A stretch of 64,000 nt of DNA from UBA7662 sp943369355 (lineage in GTDB: Bacteria; Bacteroidota; Bacteroidia; UBA7662). This document shows, one piece after another, positions 53,007-61,804 of this stretch. The notes below the pieces were generated by a model. That model was given only the letters and a program-made list of their open reading frames with translations. It did no database searches and was not told where the DNA came from. The position numbers and the translations under genes were made by a program. The stretch is taken from positions 1-64,000 of the forward strand of contig CALRMX020000004.1 in NCBI GenBank assembly GCA_943369355.1. Direction: 5' to 3'. The number at the start of each line of letters is the position of its first letter. Within the stretch, counting starts at the first letter, position 1.

Positions 53007-53731
53007 AAAAACATTTCGAGGAACAGGGCGGTACTGCGTGGCTCGCGAAAGCCGGGGAGGTGGAGCTGATATAAAAGCAGCAAATCTTGCAAAGTACCCG
53101 GCGAAAAGTGATGTTCGAGCTCCCTACCTGCCTGCGGTAGCGCATGCGGCACAGCGCCGTTGAGCAAAGCCGCCAACTGCTCGGCACTTTCGGGCCGCGC
53201 ATAGGTCGACCGCATATCGCGCTGCCGCTCAAAGCGGCCCTCGGTGAGGTTGAGCCAGCTGCCCTCGGCGGTGCCCGCATCGGGCAAAAAGCCAAGCCAT
53301 CCGGCCAACTCCAACAGGGTTTGCAGCAAAGTCTCAACGGGATTGGCCGACAAATCGAGCAGCTGCACCCGCGTTTCGAGCCAGAGATAAAAATCGGGAT
53401 TGGCTTCCTCTTCACGCACGGAGCGGGTAATTAACTCGGCCAAAAACATGGCCAACACCGGCAGCGGTGGCTGCACAGGAAGTCGATGCAAAGCGGGACG
53501 AACGTGCAACTCCGACAAACGTTGGATATCGCTGCTGCTTTTGTGGTATACTTCGGCTTCAACCAGCGTGAGGGGCTGCAGCATGCCCTGCGTAATGGTG
53601 GCTTTTTGTTTACGTACCCCGTTAATCATATACGACTGCATGCCAAACACATCGGTATACAGCAAAGCAATTACGCTCGTTTCGCTGTAACGGGTGGTAC
53701 GAAGTACTAATCCTTTGACCTTATGCAGCAT
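53003..53731 (-). CDS. recO: DNA repair protein RecO
   Basis: 242 residues. The N-terminal OB fold (MLHKVKGLVLRTTRYSETSVIALLYTDVFGMQSYMINGVRKQK) is followed by the helical domain (LAMFLAELITRSVREEEANPDFYLWLETRVQLLD). The Cys4 zinc finger of many RecO proteins is absent, as in other Bacteroidota. RecO loads RecA with RecR at gaps. It lies three bases downstream of porZ. Confidence 0.93.
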   Translation of the reverse strand: MLHKVKGLVLRTTRYSETSVIALLYTDVFGMQSYMINGVRKQKATITQGMLQPLTLVEAEVYHKSSSDIQRLSELHVRPALHRLPVQPPLPVLAMFLAELITRSVREEEANPDFYLWLETRVQLLDLSANPVETLLQTLLELAGWLGFLPDAGTAEGSWLNLTEGRFERQRDMRSTYARPESAEQLAALLNGAVPHALPQAGRELEHHFSPGTLQDLLLLYQLHLPGFREPRSTALFLEMFF

Positions 53732-53734
53732 ACA

Positions 53735-55996
53735 TCAGTGCAAAAACAGCACCTTGGCCGCAAAGGTTTCGTTCCCCAAATCGTCGGTGCTGAGGATGTA
53801 ATATACACCTGTTCCAACCTTCTGGCCGTTGTAGTCGCGCCCATTCCAGGCAATCTGCCCGCCATCGGCGCGGGTTTGATACACCAGCTGCCCATGGATG
53901 TCGGTAATTTTGATCCACGCATTGGCTACCAACCCATTTACTGCAATCTGACCACCAAAATCGGCGGGGACGGGATTGGGGAAAACCTGCACATTGTTGT
54001 GCACCTCGCCGCCTTCGGTGGCTGTACCCCGGAAACTCACCACGCCCTTGTCGGTACCGATAAACACCTCTCCACTCGCCGGGTCGATGGCAATGGAAGT
54101 GACAATGTTCGAAAGCATGGGGCTGTTTTCGCGGGTAAAGTGATGGATGAGGGTGCTGCCGTCGGCCGAAAAAAGCCAAGCACCCGAGTTGGTGCCAAAC
54201 CACTTGCGGTTGGCGCCGTCGATGGCGATGCTGCTCACCACCTCCTGTCCCAACAGGAAGCCCACAAACTGCTCCTGTAGCACTTTAATTCGGCTCCCGT
54301 TGAACGGCCCCCTGAAAATGGCATTGGGGCTGTAAAAAACAACGGGGCCTTCGTCGGTACCCAGCCACACGGCTCCGTCTTTATCTTCTACCATGCAGTT
54401 TACAATGGGCGAAGGCAACGAACCCTGCCCCTCGGCGGTTCCCACAAAGCGGTAATCGGTATTGGCACGGTTCAACACCACCACACCACCCGAGCGTACC
54501 CGTATCCATTTGTTGCCATAGCTGTCGGCCAACATGCCATACACTTCGTTGTACGGCCCTACGCGGTACGAGGCCCAGCTGCCGTCTTTTTTGCGGACCG
54601 ACACCGGGTTGCTTGCCCCGTAATTGCTCATCCACAAATTGCCGTCCTTGTCCCAGTCGAGGCCACCCACGCGGGTAGCGCCGATGCCGGTATTGGGATC
54701 TATCGAACCGGGAATATACTCCAGGGTACTGTTTTCGGGGGTATAGTTGGCTGTAACCTGTCCGTTGGTGAGTTCATACACGCCAAAACCCCACGGCAGC
54801 AGGTACAGCTTATTGGCTGCGGTAGGATGCTCATAGGCGCCAACGTAATCGTATTTTCCTGCCAGGGCAGGTACGGTGCCGCCGTTAAGCGACTTCCATT
54901 GTTGCTCTTTGAACTGGAATACGCCGTCGGGGATAAACAAATTGTTCCAGGCCTCTCCCAGCGAGCCCGCCGCTACCATGACGCCTTCTCTACCTGCGCT
55001 AAGCATGAGCGCGCGGGAGCTTGCCGGACCGTTGGGCAACAGCTGCCGCTGCCCACCGGCCGATTCTACGAGTCCGTTGCGGCTGTCGGCTATCCAAAAG
55101 CGCCCGGGCTCCTCAAACAAACATTGCCGCGGCACTTCCACAAAGTTACCGCCATCGTTGTATTGAAAGCTGCCCAAGGTATCCATGGCGATGGCCCGAA
55201 ATACGTTGGTTAGCAACAACCAATTGCCCGAGGCACGCAAGCTGTTATTGATGAAGCCTTCGTTCACCACCCTGCTTTGCCAACTGCTTCCGTCGTACCA
55301 CAACAGCGAGTCGGCGCGGAGGGTGTACACCTTATTCCGCCAAACGGCAATGTGGTTGAGACGCTGCTTGCCCATGAGGGGTTCCCGGGTCCAGAAGTTA
55401 AAGTTCGACAGGTTTGGGGCGCTGAGGCTGGCCACGTACATGCCCGAGTCGGTGGCGGCGTAAAAATTAGTGCCGTCGTCGGCGAGGGCGTTCACCGGTA
55501 GGCGACTGCCTTGCGGACCGATGATGAAGGTATTGCGTATTTCACGGCGCTGGAGGTCGAGCTCTACGATGCCGAAGGCTGTGCTGAGGTAGGCAAAGCG
55601 CCCGCGCTGATGCACATGGAAAATGGTCTTTAGCCCCGGCACGGTTGAACGCGGGATGGCATCGAGCTGCATGAACTGACCGTTGCGCAACAAATCGATA
55701 TTGCCCGAGCGGTAGGTGATGATGAGGGTATTGTAGTCGGCGGCGTATTTCAAGTAGGTGATGTCGACATCCGACACGCCCTGCACTTTGGTGAGGGTGG
55801 CGAGGGCATTATCGTCGGTATCGTAGTAAAAAAGGCCGTTTTCGGTTCCGCAGTACACCCTACTTCCCACCTTTTCGACGCAGGTGGCTTTGGCATAGGG
55901 CAGGTGGATACGCCATTGACCTACCGGTATTTGGGCGGAGGCAGGTAGCGACAGCAGGGCAAGTGTTGCGGCAAGCAACAGAACGAGGTAGCGCAT
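53735..55996 (-). CDS. porZ: T9SS surface component PorZ (beta-propeller)
   Basis: 753 residues with a signal peptide (LLLAATLALLSLPASAQ). The N-terminus IPVGQWRIHLPYAKATCVEKVGSRVYCGTENGLFYYD and repeated GLFYYD/GIVELD/DSGMYVA blades form two beta-propellers. The end (VFPNPVPADFGGQIAVNGLVANAWIKITDIHGQLV...VGTGVYYILS) is a CTD-like domain. PorZ takes part in A-LPS delivery to the T9SS attachment complex at the cell surface. porZ next to recO is a recurrent Bacteroidota arrangement. Confidence 0.88.
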   Translation of the reverse strand: MRYLVLLLAATLALLSLPASAQIPVGQWRIHLPYAKATCVEKVGSRVYCGTENGLFYYDTDDNALATLTKVQGVSDVDITYLKYAADYNTLIITYRSGNIDLLRNGQFMQLDAIPRSTVPGLKTIFHVHQRGRFAYLSTAFGIVELDLQRREIRNTFIIGPQGSRLPVNALADDGTNFYAATDSGMYVASLSAPNLSNFNFWTREPLMGKQRLNHIAVWRNKVYTLRADSLLWYDGSSWQSRVVNEGFINNSLRASGNWLLLTNVFRAIAMDTLGSFQYNDGGNFVEVPRQCLFEEPGRFWIADSRNGLVESAGGQRQLLPNGPASSRALMLSAGREGVMVAAGSLGEAWNNLFIPDGVFQFKEQQWKSLNGGTVPALAGKYDYVGAYEHPTAANKLYLLPWGFGVYELTNGQVTANYTPENSTLEYIPGSIDPNTGIGATRVGGLDWDKDGNLWMSNYGASNPVSVRKKDGSWASYRVGPYNEVYGMLADSYGNKWIRVRSGGVVVLNRANTDYRFVGTAEGQGSLPSPIVNCMVEDKDGAVWLGTDEGPVVFYSPNAIFRGPFNGSRIKVLQEQFVGFLLGQEVVSSIAIDGANRKWFGTNSGAWLFSADGSTLIHHFTRENSPMLSNIVTSIAIDPASGEVFIGTDKGVVSFRGTATEGGEVHNNVQVFPNPVPADFGGQIAVNGLVANAWIKITDIHGQLVYQTRADGGQIAWNGRDYNGQKVGTGVYYILSTDDLGNETFAAKVLFLH

Positions 55997-56092
55997 GGGG
56001 CAAATCTAACGTAAGAAAATGAACTCACAGCCCTTTAGAGGCGTTGGAGAAACACAACAGCTCTTAACGCACAAGGCGGCGCGGAATTGTTG

Positions 56093-56100
56093 TAGATTTG
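56093..56100 (+). promoter_or_regulatory. -7 element for the purF-like gene
   Basis: TAGATTTG matches TAnnTTTG exactly 20 bases before the ATG at 56120. Confidence 0.6.
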
Positions 56101-56119
56101 CACCTTCTTACCGGTCAGC

Positions 56120-58021
56120 ATGAGCGAACCCATCAAACACGAGTGCGGCATTGCACTTCTCCGTCTTCGGAAACCTTTATCGTTTTATCAGGAAAAATAT
56201 GGCTCGGCCACCTATGGCCTCAACAAGCTGTACCTGCTTATGGAGAAGCAGCACAACCGCGGTCAGGACGGTGCCGGCATCGCCACCATCAAGCTCGACG
56301 CCGCTCCCGGCGAGCGCTACATCAGCCGAGCCCGCTCGGTGCATACCCAGGCCATCAAGGAGATTTTTGACCGTGTGCATCAAAATTTTGCCGAGGCCAA
56401 ACGTGAAGACCCGACCATCTTCTCGGATGTGCACCGCATGAAAAAGGAGTTGCCCTACCTCGGCGAGCTGCTGCTGGGCCACCTCCGCTACGGTACCCAC
56501 GGTAAAAATACCATCGAACATTGCCATCCCTTTTTGCGGCAAAACAACTGGAAGAGCCGCAACCTGGTGGTTGCCGGCAACTTCAACATGACCAATGTAG
56601 AAACCCTCTTCAACCAGCTGGTGAGCCTGGGGCAGCACCCCAAAGAAAAGAGCGATACGGTGACGGTGATGGAGAAAATTGGGCATTTCCTCGACGAAGA
56701 GAACATGGAGATGTTTGAGCAGCTCACCGCCCAGGGCATGAGCAAAACCGATGCGCAGCAGGAGATAGCCCTCAAGCTCGACATCAAACGTATCCTGCAG
56801 CGCGCCAGCAAGTACTGGGACGGCGGCTACGCCATGGCCGGCCTGCTGGGTCACGGCGACGCCTTTGTGCTACGCGACCCCAACGGCATACGCCCCGCCT
56901 ACTATTACGTAAACGACGAAATTGCGGTGGTGACCAGCGAACGGCCCGCTGCCGCTACGGCTTTTAACGTATCGGTCGACGACATACGCCCCATCCCACC
57001 CGGACATGCCTTTGTGATTCGCGCCTCGGGCGAATACGAACTCATTGAGGTGCTCGAAGCCCGCGAGCCGCTGTCGTGCTCGTTTGAACGTATCTATTTC
57101 TCGCGCGGTAGCGACTACGCCATTTACAACGAACGCAAAAAGTTGGGCGAGTTGGTGGTACCGGCTATACTGAAAAGTGTAAACCACGAACTCGAAAATA
57201 CCGTATTCAGTTATATTCCGAACACTGCAGAAACAGCCTTTTACGGGATGATTAAAGGGGTAGAAGATTACCTCAACGACTACAAGATTAAAAGTTTGTT
57301 GGCACTGCCCCAGCCACCCGACCCCGCTCAGGTGAAGTCCCTGCTCGAGCTGCGGCCGCGGGTAGAAAAAGCGGCGATAAAAGATGCCAAACTCCGCACC
57401 TTCATTACCCAAGACAACCAGCGCGACGACCTCGTGGCCCATGTATACGACACCACCTACGGTATTTTACGGCCGGGGCTCGACAATTTGGTGGTGATCG
57501 ACGATTCGATTGTGCGCGGCACCACGCTCAAACAAAGCATCATCCGCATCTTGGCGCGGCTACAGCCCAAGAAGATAGTGATAGTGAGCTCGGCACCACA
57601 AATTCGCTACCCCGACTGCTACGGAATTGACATGAGCCGCATGGGCGACTTTGTGGCCTTCCGTGCCGCCATCAACCTGCTCAAAGGCAGCGGCCGCGAA
57701 GCCCTCATCGAGCAGGTGTACGCCCAGTGTAAGGCGCAAGACGGGCTGCCCGACGAGCAGATTGTGAACTACGTGAAGCAGATTTATGCGCCCTTTACCG
57801 ACGAAGAAATTTCGGCCGAAATAGCCCGCATTGTCACCCCCGAAGATTTGGAGGTGCCCGTGGAGGTGATTTTCCAAACCATCGCCGGTTTGCACGAAGC
57901 CATACCCCACCACCGGGGCGACTGGTACTTCAGCGGCAACTTCCCAACGCCGGGCGGCATGCGGGTGGTGAATCGTGCGTTGATCAACTACATCGAGAAA
58001 AACAACAGCAGGGCCTATTAA
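56120..58021 (+). CDS. PurF-like amidophosphoribosyltransferase
   Basis: 633 residues. After MSEPIKHE comes CGIALLRLRKP; Cys9 would be the class II glutaminase nucleophile exposed by processing. QHNRGQDGAGIATIK and HLRYGTHG follow, then RDPNGIRPAYYYV and the PRPP-binding loop NLVVIDDSIVRGTTLKQSI. The protein is longer than E. coli PurF (~505) with inserts around 170-230 and a C-terminal extension, a form common in Bacteroidota alongside a standard purF. Phosphoribosylamine synthesis is the inferred activity; whether it is the housekeeping enzyme is not known. Confidence 0.85.
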   Translation: MSEPIKHECGIALLRLRKPLSFYQEKYGSATYGLNKLYLLMEKQHNRGQDGAGIATIKLDAAPGERYISRARSVHTQAIKEIFDRVHQNFAEAKREDPTIFSDVHRMKKELPYLGELLLGHLRYGTHGKNTIEHCHPFLRQNNWKSRNLVVAGNFNMTNVETLFNQLVSLGQHPKEKSDTVTVMEKIGHFLDEENMEMFEQLTAQGMSKTDAQQEIALKLDIKRILQRASKYWDGGYAMAGLLGHGDAFVLRDPNGIRPAYYYVNDEIAVVTSERPAAATAFNVSVDDIRPIPPGHAFVIRASGEYELIEVLEAREPLSCSFERIYFSRGSDYAIYNERKKLGELVVPAILKSVNHELENTVFSYIPNTAETAFYGMIKGVEDYLNDYKIKSLLALPQPPDPAQVKSLLELRPRVEKAAIKDAKLRTFITQDNQRDDLVAHVYDTTYGILRPGLDNLVVIDDSIVRGTTLKQSIIRILARLQPKKIVIVSSAPQIRYPDCYGIDMSRMGDFVAFRAAINLLKGSGREALIEQVYAQCKAQDGLPDEQIVNYVKQIYAPFTDEEISAEIARIVTPEDLEVPVEVIFQTIAGLHEAIPHHRGDWYFSGNFPTPGGMRVVNRALINYIEKNNSRAY

Positions 58022-58056
58022 CGCGTGAGGGCCACCTCCCGGCAGCCCTCGTACAA

Positions 58057-58141
58057 GTTGTAAATCAAGCAGGCCGAAGCCTCAATACGAATTTAGAAAT
58101 ATTTACACAAATGTCAAATCACTTGGCGTAGTTGTAAATCA
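58057..58141 (+). promoter_or_regulatory. Direct repeats GTTGTAAATCA upstream of the HTH gene
   Basis: GTTGTAAATCA occurs at 58057-58067 and 58131-58141, with a related GTCAAATCA in between (about 58113). They lie in the 150-base leader region before the HTH gene and could be its operator sites. Confidence 0.35.
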
Positions 58142-58172
58142 CATTGTATAACTCCTTGACGATTTTGTCGAC

Positions 58173-58559
58173 ATGGCGCATGTGGGCGAAATTGTACGAA
58201 AAGCGGTAGCAGAAAGCGGATTAACGCACACTGCCGTGGCACGCAAGGTGAAAATCAGCCGCCAAACCCTTTACAATTTATACGACAACGCCTGGCTCGA
58301 GCCCTCCCTACTGCTGCGCATAGGCGCGGTGGTGCATGCCGACTTTAGCTACTTGCTGCAAGGCAGCGACTACAAACACCATCCCGTGGCAGCACTCGCC
58401 GCCGAAAAAGAACCCGACTGGCGCTACGAAAGCGGCTATTGGCGCACCAAGGCCGAAGAAAGCGCCGAGCGCCTCGCCGAACTGCAGCAGCGTTACGACG
58501 AGCTCAACGCCAAATACATTCGCCTACTCGAGCAGCAGCCCAGTAAAACCAAGAAGTAG
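58173..58559 (+). CDS. Small helix-turn-helix protein with C-terminal coiled coil
   Basis: 128 residues. Residues 1-65 are a XRE-like HTH (EIVRKAVAESGLTHTAVARKVKISRQTLYNLYDN, then LLLRIGAVVHADFSYLL). Residues 88-122 form a charged coiled coil (YWRTKAEESAERLAELQQ...RLLEQQ), with a KTKK end. The last 120 bases of the gene and 58 bases after it recur at 59784-59961 beyond an Abi-type gene. Probably a DNA-binding regulator that dimerises through the coiled coil. Confidence 0.8.
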   Translation: MAHVGEIVRKAVAESGLTHTAVARKVKISRQTLYNLYDNAWLEPSLLLRIGAVVHADFSYLLQGSDYKHHPVAALAAEKEPDWRYESGYWRTKAEESAERLAELQQRYDELNAKYIRLLEQQPSKTKK

Positions 58560-58614
58560 GCCGCAGCATTAGCTGCATGCATTCAGCGCGCATACTCCAC
58601 CTGGCAGCACGAGC
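58437..58614 (+). repeat. 178-bp direct repeat, copy 1 (3' end and flank of HTH gene)
   Basis: Covers codons 89-128 plus the stop of the HTH gene and ~55 bases of flank. Aligned base by base to 59784-59961 (offset exactly 1347) it shows 8 mismatches and no gap, about 95.5% identity. Confidence 0.9.
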
Positions 58615-58947
58615 CGATGTTGAGTAGGGCTGCAGTAACAGCCCAAGGCAAGTAAGTAAAATGGCCAGAGAAGAATTGGTTTTACAGCCAATAGTTTGCA
58701 GCTATGAAATGTTTGCTTCTTTTCGAGAAGGAAGATACTTTAGCATATAAAGTTTCAGGCTTTTGAAAAAAGCAGCTTTTGAAGCTATGTTGGGCACGGT
58801 GAGCCGACAAATGCTACAGAGCAAAAAAAAGACCCGTCGATTCCGACAGGTCTAAATTCTTTCACTTGGTTACGTTATCTGAGAGATAAGAGGCTTGACC
58901 AAGCATAACGACACAAAGATAATTAAATTAAATGAATTAAACTTTTC
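58560..58947. other. 388-base intergenic region between HTH and Abi genes
   Basis: Holds the end of repeat copy 1, then ~200 bases with no convincing open frame, then the predicted short minus-strand transcription unit at 58823-58921. AT content rises sharply toward the Abi start. Confidence 0.6.
58823..58907 (-). ncRNA. Predicted ~85-nt transcript with own promoter and terminator
   Basis: On the minus strand an exact -7 box TATCTTTG (58921-58914) precedes a start near 58907. A 10-bp hairpin with one mismatch and a 4-nt loop (58853-58844 with 58839-58830) followed by eight T (58830-58823) ends the unit. It contains a possible 14-codon frame (MLGQASYLSDNVTK) beginning near 58902. It could be a small RNA, a tiny peptide gene or the 3' relic of a lost gene. 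It is divergent from the Abi gene, 27 bases from its ATG. Confidence 0.45.
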
Positions 58948-59655
58948 ATGAAGTTCAGGACTTTTGAACGGTATTTTTCGGAAGCAAGAATAAACCGCTA
59001 TTCGTATGCTGTTGGCCATTCTAAACGAAAAGCTATTCGATTGTACAAAGCTAATCTCAAAGTAGCTCAAGCATTTCACCCGTTACTTGGATTATTAGAG
59101 GTTGTCCTTCGGAATAGGCTCAATGAAGTTCTAACTACCCATTTTGGCGACCCTGATTGGATTATAAATCAGAAAACAGGATTTATGTCTGACTCTTCGC
59201 TAATATTTACACAAAAGCGAACAGGACGTATTACGACCAATGACTTTCTTAAAAGGGAAATAAGCAAAGCGGAAAAGAGGCTCCGCAAAACAGGCTTGGG
59301 AATCTCAAGCGGTAAAGTACTCGCAGAACAGACCTTAGGTTTTTGGACAGACCTCTTTGAGGTTCATCACTACCGAATATTGAAAGGCACTCCAATACGT
59401 ATTTTTAATTATTTGCCACCAGGTTACGGCCGCAAAGAAATAATTGAAGACTTAACACGAATTCGAAGGTTTAGAAACCGAATTAATCATAACGAACCTA
59501 TATGTTTCAAAGGAAATAAAATTGATTTTTCAGAATCAACTCAAGTTTATAAATCAATACTCAACATACTTACTTGGATTGATCCTGCATTCATAAAGTT
59601 TATCTCAGATATAGACGAAGTAAAAAAGACTATTAAGATTAGCCAATCCATCTAA
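58948..59655 (+). CDS. Abi-family (HEPN-like) abortive infection protein
   Basis: 235 residues. VLEVVLRNRLNEVL at ~50-62 and TLGFWTDLF at ~129-137 are typical of the Abi_2/AbiD-F-like family. FRNRINHNEP carries R176-N177-x3-H181, the RNxxxH pattern of HEPN ribonucleases. Members stop phage growth or act as toxins by cleaving RNA. No signal peptide. The gene is much more AT-rich than the HTH and purF-like genes before it. It lies between the two 178-bp direct repeats. The ATG at 58948 opens the conserved region. No adjacent nucleotidyltransferase antitoxin (MNT) gene is present. Confidence 0.8.
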   Translation: MKFRTFERYFSEARINRYSYAVGHSKRKAIRLYKANLKVAQAFHPLLGLLEVVLRNRLNEVLTTHFGDPDWIINQKTGFMSDSSLIFTQKRTGRITTNDFLKREISKAEKRLRKTGLGISSGKVLAEQTLGFWTDLFEVHHYRILKGTPIRIFNYLPPGYGRKEIIEDLTRIRRFRNRINHNEPICFKGNKIDFSESTQVYKSILNILTWIDPAFIKFISDIDEVKKTIKISQSI

Positions 59656-60190
59656 ATCATTGTTCGCCAAATACGGAGTCAATTCTAATCCAAAAACGCT
59701 ACCTCAAAAAGATGAAAAAAAGGCAAATTCCTGTTGAAAGCCTCAAATAGCCCTTTATTTCACCACCTTAGAAATTGCCGTCTTACTGGCGCAGCAAGGC
59801 TGAAGAAAGCGCCCAGCGCCTCGCCGAACTCCAGCAGCGTTACGACGAGCTCAACGCCAAATACATCCGCCTACTCGAGCAGCAGCCCAGCAAAACCAAG
59901 AAGTAGGCCGCAGCATTAGCTGCATGCATTCAGCGCGCATACTCCACCTGGCAGCAAGAGCTGAAAAGTTAATTGTTGCAGTTATCAATATGGATACCTG
60001 AACGCGTGGACCCAATAACTGAAGCCAAAGCTTGTAGGTCGAGTAAAAACACCGCCCGCACGCGGTCGTTGTGAACTATTTGTTATATTGCTTTCGAAAG
60101 TGTTAATCCTCCCATCCGATTAAATTGATCCATAGGGGGACTGCTCACCTTCGCCAAAGTTGTTCACCAAAATGAATTAAACCGATAAAA
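59656..60190. other. 535-base intergenic region containing repeat copy 2
   Basis: After the Abi stop comes ~125 bases of AT-rich sequence, then the 178-bp repeat copy. From 59962 to 60190 I see no open frame; a GC-rich patch CCGCCCGCACGCGG lies near 60051-60064. The next gene begins at 60191. Confidence 0.6.
59784..59961 (+). pseudogene. 178-bp direct repeat, copy 2: 3' fragment of an HTH-gene paralogue
   Basis: In frame it encodes YWRSKAEESAQRLAELQQ, then the rest of the coiled coil to KTKK and the same stop. Upstream the frame closes at a TAG only 4 codons away, so the HTH half is missing. Of seven coding differences from copy 1, five are synonymous (T/S and E/Q are the two replacements), so this copy seems to derive from a paralogue that was under selection, not from a recent simple duplication. 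Confidence 0.8.
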
Positions 60191-61804
60191 ATGGGCTATT
60201 CACCTTATAAAAAGTTCACGATTTGCTTTGTCGCGGGAGTGCTTCTACTCCTTGGCATGCAAGCTTGTAAGTCGACCTATTTCCGCTCGAACTACCACGA
60301 CGCCAATAAACTCTTGCATGCCACCGAGGACTTACCAACGAAACCATTTTTGAAAGCTCACCTCAAAAATGGGGAGGTGTGGATTCTGAGAGATACCTGG
60401 CAAATAAACAGCAATGAAAATACCGTTTCGGGCTACGGGAGTCGGTACAACTTCAACCGAATTTTGATCACCGAAGGCGATTTGCGCATCCATATCGACA
60501 GTGTTGCCATTTTTGAAACCAATACAAAAATTGAAAGTTCGGAGAATGGACGTATCGCTGCACTGACCATTTTAACCGGCCTCAACATTATTGGGGCAGC
60601 CATTTGTTTCACCAATCCAAAGGCTTGCTACGGCTCTTGCCCTACTTTTTATATCAACGAAAACGAAAATTTTCATTACGCCGACGCAGAAGGATTTTCG
60701 AATGCCATCTCGCCTTCGTTGGAATACTTCGATTTGGATGCCTTGAATAAGCAACGAATAAGTGGCCATACGTTTTCTATCACCATGAAAAATGAAGCCT
60801 TGGAGACACATTGTGTAAACGACGTAAAATTATTGGCCTATCCCTTAAAAAAGGGGGAGCGTGTGTATCAAACCCCATCCAATGACCTCTACCTCTGCGA
60901 AAACCTTTACCCGCTACGGCAAGCCGTAGGCCCGGAGGGCGACATCACCACGCTGCTTCGAAACGAAGACCGCCAAGAACGATTTTCGCTATCGGACGAA
61001 AACAATTTAAGCAGCAAAGAAGAAATCATTTTAACGTTTGACAATATAACAGCGGTGAACGATTTGGGATTAATTGTGAATTTTCGACAAACCCTCATGA
61101 CTACCTACTTCATTTATAGCGCAATGGGCTATATGGGCGATGAGGTAAGCGACTGTTTTGCCCGCTTAGAAACCAACGAGCAAGCCAAAGCACAGCTCAA
61201 AACTGGCTTTATGCAGGAATTAGGCAAAATCGACATTTATGCCTGGGACGAGGATAAGCAAGACTGGGTGGCACAAAAGGGCTTTTACGAAACGGGGCCC
61301 ATTGCATTCAATCGGCAGCTGCTCCCTTTGAGCATCACGGCCAAAAATTCGAGCATGCGCATCAAAGTAGTGCTCAACAAAGGCCTCTGGCGTATGGACT
61401 ACCTGGCCTTGACCAATTTAAAAAAGCAAGTTAAAGCCTTCGAAATCACGCCGAATACAATCTTGAACAAAGGAGAACCAGATGCGGCGGCCTTGGCGAA
61501 AATACAAGCACCCAACAACTACCTCGTTGCCATGCCCGGGGATGAATACAAATTCAATTTTGAGCTGCCCGTGGCCGATACCGATTATGAGCTCTTCCTA
61601 TACTCCAAAGGATATTATTTGGAGTGGATGCGCGAACATTGGCTCAAAGACAAGGATTTGTACAAACTCAACCAACTGGTGAATCATCCTAAAAAATACC
61701 TGCGCGTTGAAGCGAAACGTTACAAACAGTACGAATCCACCATGGAGCAGGCGTTTTGGGAATCGCGTATCGACACAAAAAACTTTTCGTACCATGAAAA
61801 CTAG
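60191..61804 (+). CDS. Large hypothetical lipoprotein
   Basis: 537 residues. A lipoprotein signal ends in LGMQACKS (Cys26). No family is recognised. The N-terminal part (LKAHLKNGEVWILRDTWQINSNENTVSGYG, ILITEGDLRIHIDSVAIFETN) looks like a small beta domain. A hydrophobic helical stretch AALTILTGLNIIGAAICF follows, with four nearby Cys (CFTNPKACYGSCPTF). Repeated phrases on coordination (FDNITAVNDLGLIVNFRQTLMTTYFIY) resemble Bacteroidota lipoproteins of unknown role. Its last 11 bases overlap the next lipoprotein gene. Confidence 0.75.
   Translation: MGYSPYKKFTICFVAGVLLLLGMQACKSTYFRSNYHDANKLLHATEDLPTKPFLKAHLKNGEVWILRDTWQINSNENTVSGYGSRYNFNRILITEGDLRIHIDSVAIFETNTKIESSENGRIAALTILTGLNIIGAAICFTNPKACYGSCPTFYINENENFHYADAEGFSNAISPSLEYFDLDALNKQRISGHTFSITMKNEALETHCVNDVKLLAYPLKKGERVYQTPSNDLYLCENLYPLRQAVGPEGDITTLLRNEDRQERFSLSDENNLSSKEEIILTFDNITAVNDLGLIVNFRQTLMTTYFIYSAMGYMGDEVSDCFARLETNEQAKAQLKTGFMQELGKIDIYAWDEDKQDWVAQKGFYETGPIAFNRQLLPLSITAKNSSMRIKVVLNKGLWRMDYLALTNLKKQVKAFEITPNTILNKGEPDAAALAKIQAPNNYLVAMPGDEYKFNFELPVADTDYELFLYSKGYYLEWMREHWLKDKDLYKLNQLVNHPKKYLRVEAKRYKQYESTMEQAFWESRIDTKNFSYHEN

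Noticed and set aside
58870..59079. A 69-codon minus-strand frame overlapping the start of the Abi gene
   Set aside because: It is antisense to the Abi N-terminus and runs through the predicted promoter of the short transcript.
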